Of a DNA stretch of 64,000 nt, positions 60,246 to 64,000 are shown in pieces. Made by a program: the position numbers and the translations under genes. The stretch is from Cupriavidus necator. GTDB taxonomy: Bacteria; Pseudomonadota; Gammaproteobacteria; Burkholderiales; Burkholderiaceae. The notes beneath the pieces were generated by a model. That model searched no databases, had not been told where the DNA came from, and saw only the letters and a list, made by a program, of their open reading frames with translations. The stretch covers positions 2,666,001-2,730,000 of the forward strand of contig CP074381.1 in NCBI GenBank assembly GCA_022041995.1, written 5' to 3'. Numbering within the stretch: the first letter of the stretch is position 1; each line of letters begins with the position of its first letter.

Positions 60246-61220
60246 ATGAAAGCCGTACTGTGCAAAGCCTGGGGCCCGCCCGATTCGCTGACCATCGAAA
60301 CCCTGCCCGACCTGGTGCCGGCCAAGGGCGAAGTGGTCATCGACGTCAAGGCGGCCGCCGTCAACTTCCCGGATGTGCTCATCATCCAGAACAAATACCA
60401 GGCCAAGCCTGCCCTGCCGTTCAGCCCGGGCTCGGAGCTGGCCGGCGTGGTCAATGCGGTCGGCGAAGGGGTCACCCATGTCAAGCCCGGCGACAAGGTG
60501 ATCGCCTACCTGGGCAACGGCGCGTTCGCCAGCCAGGCCAAGGCGCCGGCGGCGTCGGTGGTGCCGATGCCGCCCGGCATCGACTTCGAGACCGCGGCGG
60601 CCTTCACGCTGACCTACGGCACCTCGCACCACGCGGTCATCGACCGGGGCGAGCTGAAGGCGGGCCAGACCATGCTGGTGCTGGGCGCGGCCGGCGGCGT
60701 GGGCCTGGCGGCAATCGAGATCGGCAAGGCCATCGGCGCGCGCGTGATCGCCGCCGCCTCGACCGACGAGAAGCTCGCGGTGTGCAAGGAGCACGGCGCC
60801 GACGCACTGATCAACTACAGCACCGAAGACCTGCGCGAGCGCATCAAGGCGCTGACCGACGGCAAGGGCCCGGACGTGATCTACGACCCGGTGGGCGGCA
60901 TCTATGCCGAACCGGCCTTCCGTTCGATCGGCTGGCGCGGCCGCTACCTGGTGGTGGGTTTTGCCAATGGCGAGATCCCCAAGCTGCCGCTGAACCTGGC
61001 GCTGCTCAAGGGCGCCTCGCTGGTGGGCGTGTTCTGGGGCGACTTTGTGCGGCGCGAGCCCAAGGCCAACCAGGCCAATATGGCGCAGATGCTGGGCTGG
61101 ATGAAGGAAGGCAAGATCCGCCCGCATATCTCTGCGCGCTATCCGCTGGAGCAGGCCCCGCAGGCGCTCAAGGACATGGAAGCGCGCAAGGTCACCGGCA
61201 AGATCGTGATCGTGCCCTGA
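60246..61220 (+). CDS. NADPH:quinone oxidoreductase family protein
   Basis: A 324-residue medium-chain dehydrogenase/reductase starting MKAVLCKAWGPPDSLTIETL. The GroES-like half has the Pro-rich PALPFSPGSELAGV, and the Rossmann half has LVLGAAGGVGLAAIEIGK near residue 145. No structural zinc Cys set is present, so it is of the zinc-free quinone oxidoreductase kind. It transfers hydride from NADPH to quinones or other carbonyls; the natural substrate is unknown. A GGAG lies before the ATG and TACACT lies about 65 bases upstream. It is divergent from surE. Confidence 0.87.
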   Translation: MKAVLCKAWGPPDSLTIETLPDLVPAKGEVVIDVKAAAVNFPDVLIIQNKYQAKPALPFSPGSELAGVVNAVGEGVTHVKPGDKVIAYLGNGAFASQAKAPAASVVPMPPGIDFETAAAFTLTYGTSHHAVIDRGELKAGQTMLVLGAAGGVGLAAIEIGKAIGARVIAAASTDEKLAVCKEHGADALINYSTEDLRERIKALTDGKGPDVIYDPVGGIYAEPAFRSIGWRGRYLVVGFANGEIPKLPLNLALLKGASLVGVFWGDFVRREPKANQANMAQMLGWMKEGKIRPHISARYPLEQAPQALKDMEARKVTGKIVIVP

Positions 61221-61347
61221 GCGGCACGCACGCCGGCGGCGCGCTCTGCCCGCCGGTAAAAGAAGCGCGCAAGGCGTGCGGCTACGCCCTGCGCCCGGCT
61301 GAGGCAACGCGCCTCAAGCTGCCAGCCGCCCTGGATGGTGCACACCC

Positions 61348-61664
61348 ATGCGCCAGGCGGCGGGCAGTTCCCAACGACGCGTGGCCCTGGACGGCGGCGC
61401 GCCGCGGCTGCAGGTGATCGACAACGGCCCCGGCATAGCGCCGGCAGAGCGCGATGCGGTGTTCCGGCGCTGCTATCGCGGCGAGAGCGGACAGGCCGTG
61501 GAAGGCACCGGCCTGGGGCTGTCGTGCGCGAGATCGCGCGGCTGCATGGTGCCACCGTCGCGCTGTCCGATACCCCGGGCGGCGGGCTGACGGTGTCGGT
61601 GTGTTTTGGGACGTCGGAGGATAAGGACGCGCAGGCATCAGGCCAGCTGACGACGCCTTCATGA
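61348..61664 (+). pseudogene. Remnant of a sensor histidine kinase (catalytic end)
   Basis: The region encodes only the HATPase end of a kinase: VALDGGAPRLQVIDNGPGI (G1-type box), VFRRCYRGESGQAVEG and GTGLGLS (G2 box) in one frame. The rest, AVVREIARLHGATVALSDTP and LTVSVCFG, continues in a second frame. The switch is at about 61522-61524, where four bases (ATCG of a TCGATCG repeat) seem to be lost. No sensor or phospho-acceptor part is seen upstream, so the 5' end is gone too. It is a decaying fragment between the quinone oxidoreductase gene and a 40-bp palindrome. Confidence 0.75.
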
Positions 61665-61670
61665 CCGATT

Positions 61671-61710
61671 GCTTGCTCCCCTCTCCCGCTTGCGGGAGAG
61701 GGGAGCAAGC
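61671..61710. repeat. 40-bp near-perfect palindrome
   Basis: A 19-bp stem with a TT loop, GCTTGCTCCCCTCTCCCGC and its exact complement. It lies between the kinase remnant and the transporter permease gene. Similar palindromes with a CTCCCCTCTCCCGC core occur widely between genes in beta-proteobacteria, from memory. No T run follows, so it is not a simple terminator. Confidence 0.8.
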
Positions 61711-61741
61711 CAGCGAAACCTTGCCTTGAGGGACAAGGACG

Positions 61742-62533
61742 TCAAAGCTTCTCCGTCTCCCCGCTCTTCGGCTGCCACTTCATCAGCCGCTTCTCGCCCG
61801 TGCCGACCATCCAGTCCAGCAGCAGCGCAAACGCCGTCAGCACCACGATGCCGGCGAACACGGTGTTGATGTCGAAGGTGCCTTCGGCCTGCAGGATCAG
61901 GTAGCCCACGCCGCGCGCCGAGCCCAGGTACTCGCCCACCACCGCGCCCACGAAGGCCAGGCCCACCGAGGTATGCAGCGACGAGAACACCCAGCTGGTG
62001 GCGCTGGGCAGGTAGACATGGCGCAGCAGCTGCTTCTGGTTGGCACCCAGCATGCGCGCGTTGGCCAGCACCACCGGGCTCACTTCCTTGACGCCCTGGT
62101 AGACGTTGAAGAAGACGATGAAGAACACCAGCGTCACCGCCAGCGCCACCTTGGACCAGATGCCCAGGCCGAACCAGACCGCAAAAATCGGTGCCAGGAT
62201 CACGCGCGGCATCGAGTTCATGGCCTTGACGTAGGGGTCGAGGATGGCCGAGGTCAGCGGACTCAGCGCCAGCCACAGGCCCACGCCCAGCCCCGCCACC
62301 GTGCCGATGCCGAAGGCCAGCACGGTTTCGACCAGCGTCACGCCCAGGTGCAGGTAGATATCGCGCTCGACGATAAACCAGCTCCAGATGCGCTGCGCCA
62401 CCATCAGCGGCTCACCAAAGAAAAAGGCAACCTGCTGCGAGCGCGTGGCCATATGCCACACGCCGAGGATCACCACCAGGACGAGCAGTTGCCAGACGCG
62501 CAGCATGCCCTTGGAATCAGTACGAAATGCCAT
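61742..62533 (-). CDS. ABC transporter permease (TauC/SsuC-type)
   Basis: A 263-residue permease with about six membrane segments. It begins MAFRTDSKGMLRVWQLLVLV and has the EAA-type loop in VLANARMLGANQKQLLRHVY. It belongs to the nitrate/sulfonate/taurine importer group (BPD_transp_1). The three subunits lie in order binding protein, ATPase, permease on the minus strand. The substrate cannot be told from the sequence; sulfonate, taurine and aromatic-acid systems are all possible. A 30-base gap separates it from the ATPase gene. Confidence 0.86.
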   Translation of the reverse strand: MAFRTDSKGMLRVWQLLVLVVILGVWHMATRSQQVAFFFGEPLMVAQRIWSWFIVERDIYLHLGVTLVETVLAFGIGTVAGLGVGLWLALSPLTSAILDPYVKAMNSMPRVILAPIFAVWFGLGIWSKVALAVTLVFFIVFFNVYQGVKEVSPVVLANARMLGANQKQLLRHVYLPSATSWVFSSLHTSVGLAFVGAVVGEYLGSARGVGYLILQAEGTFDINTVFAGIVVLTAFALLLDWMVGTGEKRLMKWQPKSGETEKL

Positions 62534-62563
62534 CGGGATTCAGGTCTCGTTAGGTTGGAGGGC

Positions 62564-63376
62564 TCAGGCCACCTTGCGCTGCTGGGCGTAGCCCTTGAGC
62601 ACTTCCTCGCGCAGCACGTCCCAGATCGCGGCGTGCAGTTCGACAAAACGGGGATGGTTGCAGATCTCGGCCACGTCGCGCGGGCGCGGCAGGTCGATCT
62701 CGAACTCGCCGATCGGGTGCGTGCCGGGGCCGGCCGAGAGCACCACCACGCGGTCGCTCATGGCGATGGCCTCGTCCAGGTCGTGGGTGATGAAGAGCAC
62801 GGCCTTGCGCTTGGCGGCCCACAGCTCCAGCACCTCGTTCTCCATCAGCTGGCGGGTCTGGATATCCAGCGCCGAGAATGGCTCGTCCATCAGGATGATG
62901 TCCGGGTCCAGCACCAGCGTCTGCGCCAGCGCGACACGCTTGCGCATGCCGCCCGAGAGCTGGTGCGGGTAGCGGTCGCCAAAGCCGCCCAGGCCCACGC
63001 GGCGCAGCCATTCTTCGCCCTGCCGCACGGCCTCGGCACGCGCCACGCCGCGGAACTCCAGGCCGGCAACGACGTTGTCCAGCGCGCTGCGCCAGGGCAT
63101 CAGCGCCTCGGTCTGGAACATATAGCCGGCGCGGCGGTTGATGCCGCGCAGGGGCTCGCCAAACACGCGCACCTCGCCGCTGGAGGGTTCCAGCAGGCCG
63201 GCGCCGACGTTCAGCAGCGTGGACTTGCCGCAGCCGGTGGGGCCGACCACGGAGACGAATTCGCCGGGCTGGATCGACAGCGTGACGTCCTGGACCGCGG
63301 TATAGCGCTGGCTGCGGTCATCGCGCGAGACAAAGGTGCAGGTGACCTGGTCGAGGGAAAGTGCGGGAGTGCTCAT
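62564..63376 (-). CDS. ABC transporter ATP-binding protein (TauB/SsuB-type)
   Basis: A 270-residue ATPase starting MSTPALSLDQVTCTFVSRDD. Walker [12 protein letters not shown] near residue 43, signature LSGGMRKRVALAQTL, and Walker B IILMDEPFSALD are visible, with a His switch FITHDLDEAI. It pairs with the permease downstream and the binding protein upstream. I take 63376 as start instead of 63451 because of family length. Substrate as for the permease: unknown. Confidence 0.88.
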   Translation of the reverse strand: MSTPALSLDQVTCTFVSRDDRSQRYTAVQDVTLSIQPGEFVSVVGPTGCGKSTLLNVGAGLLEPSSGEVRVFGEPLRGINRRAGYMFQTEALMPWRSALDNVVAGLEFRGVARAEAVRQGEEWLRRVGLGGFGDRYPHQLSGGMRKRVALAQTLVLDPDIILMDEPFSALDIQTRQLMENEVLELWAAKRKAVLFITHDLDEAIAMSDRVVVLSAGPGTHPIGEFEIDLPRPRDVAEICNHPRFVELHAAIWDVLREEVLKGYAQQRKVA

Positions 63377-63509
63377 GGTGAACCGTCTCGATCCCGCCGT
63401 GGCGCCGCCGGGGAGCATGGCGCGGGCGGGTGATGATGGATTGGCCGTCAAGGCTTCAAAGCAAAGGCCCGCTGTGGACAGCGGGCCGATGGCATCGACG
63501 GCAAGGGTC

Positions 63510-64000
63510 TTACTTGTACTTGGCGTTGGCCTTCTGCACGAAGGCGTTGGTGTAGGTCTCTTCCAGCTTGACCGGCTTGCCCTTGAGCTCGGCGTCGAAC
63601 TGGCTCAGCGCGTTGAACGCGGTGCGCGGACCGTCGGCCGGCATGGTGCCGTCCGGCGAGATCGCTTCCTTGACCTTGTCCCACGCAGCCAGGTACAGCG
63701 CGCGGTCACCCAGCAGGTAGCTTTCCGGCACGGTCTTGACGATATCGGACGGCCCCGCCTTCTGCAGCCACTTGAGCGCGCGTACCATGGCATTGGTCAG
63801 CGCCTGCGTGGTGTTGGGGTTCTGCTGGATAAACGCCTGCGACGCATACAGGCAGCCCGACGGCATGTTGCCGCCGAACACCGCCTGCGTATCCTTGAGC
63901 GTGCGGGTGTCCGAGGCGATGCGCACTTCATTCTTCTGCGTCAGCATCGACACCACCGGGTCCAGGTTGGCCATGGCGTCGATCTGGCCCGAACGCATCG
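63510..64000 (-). CDS. ABC transporter substrate-binding protein, C-terminal part (cut by window edge)
   Basis: At least 163 residues of a NMT1/TauA-like periplasmic binding protein; its N-terminal half and signal peptide lie beyond the right edge. The visible part contains SGQIDAMANLDPVVSMLTQK, NMPSGCLYASQAFIQQNP and the end FVQKANAKYK. It delivers the substrate to the permease. It is the first gene of the transporter operon. The identity of the ligand is not evident. Confidence 0.85.
   Translation of the reverse strand, partial: MRSGQIDAMANLDPVVSMLTQKNEVRIASDTRTLKDTQAVFGGNMPSGCLYASQAFIQQNPNTTQALTNAMVRALKWLQKAGPSDIVKTVPESYLLGDRALYLAAWDKVKEAISPDGTMPADGPRTAFNALSQFDAELKGKPVKLEETYTNAFVQKANAKYK

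Noticed and set aside
61671..61710. Simple rho-independent terminator
   Set aside because: The stem is very strong, but no T run follows on either strand.

Overview
This window looks like a stretch of the main chromosome of a beta-proteobacterium of the genus Cupriavidus (family Burkholderiaceae). The evidence is gene order and protein similarity recalled from memory, not a database search. The DNA is GC-rich and tightly packed, and most genes lie on the minus strand. The linked blocks (ndk-rlmN-pilW-rodZ-ispG-hisS-yfgM-bamB-der-hfq-hflX-hflK-hflC-hisZ-purA, surE-pcm-nlpD-rpoS, and glnA-glnL-glnG) are the usual Burkholderiales arrangement. I do not name a species. I see no phage, insertion sequence, CRISPR array or rRNA, and only one tRNA gene.

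Layout. 1-3.3 kb: the 2-oxoglutarate dehydrogenase genes odhA and odhB (odhB cut by the window edge), with a long structured leader. 3.6-8.8 kb: a glycerol-3-phosphate ABC transporter operon (ugpBAECQ) with a Pho-box-like site upstream. 8.9-9.7 kb: a HAD phosphatase. 9.8-14.8 kb: nitrogen control genes glnG, glnL, a DUF4124 protein and glnA, with a recognisable sigma-54 promoter and two NtrC-type sites. 15.2-20.5 kb: a rhodanese, a CinA-like protein, a frameshifted EI24-type membrane gene, and a compact set of sterol-desaturase-like, polysaccharide-deacetylase-like and beta-propeller proteins. 20.7-26.6 kb: hrpA and argA, divergent from a palindromic promoter, then yggX. 26.6-32.9 kb: rpiA, tal, a sirtuin, rlmB, rnr and tRNA-Leu(CAG). 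33.2-34.4 kb: an Rrf2 regulator and a NAD(P)-binding oxidoreductase that share a palindromic operator. 34.4-51.9 kb: the long housekeeping block from the phosphoribosyltransferase and purA back to ndk. 52.2-55.4 kb: a YccA-type membrane protein, rlmD and an EEP-family hydrolase. 55.5-60 kb: a PolB-like exonuclease, rpoS, nlpD, pcm and surE. 60.2-64 kb: a quinone oxidoreductase, a decayed histidine kinase fragment, a 40-bp palindrome, and a TauABC/SsuABC-type transporter that runs off the right edge.

Most of the window is ordinary core genome. The points worth a second look are regulatory or concern sequence integrity. First, at least five genes (the HAD gene, hrpA, argA, rlmB, surE) have a TAtAAT/TACAAT hexamer only 6-8 bases before the start codon and no ribosome binding site, which predicts leaderless mRNAs. 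Second, the hrpA/argA pair uses one 12-bp palindrome that reads TATAAT on both strands. Third, the Rrf2 regulator and its neighbour carry matched 25-bp operators. Fourth, three genes (EI24, rlmD leader, rpoS) each contain a -1 frameshift that is repaired by adding one C to a short C run, which suggests either sequencing error or, for rpoS, a real loss of the general stress sigma factor. I did not find a clearly new multi-gene system.
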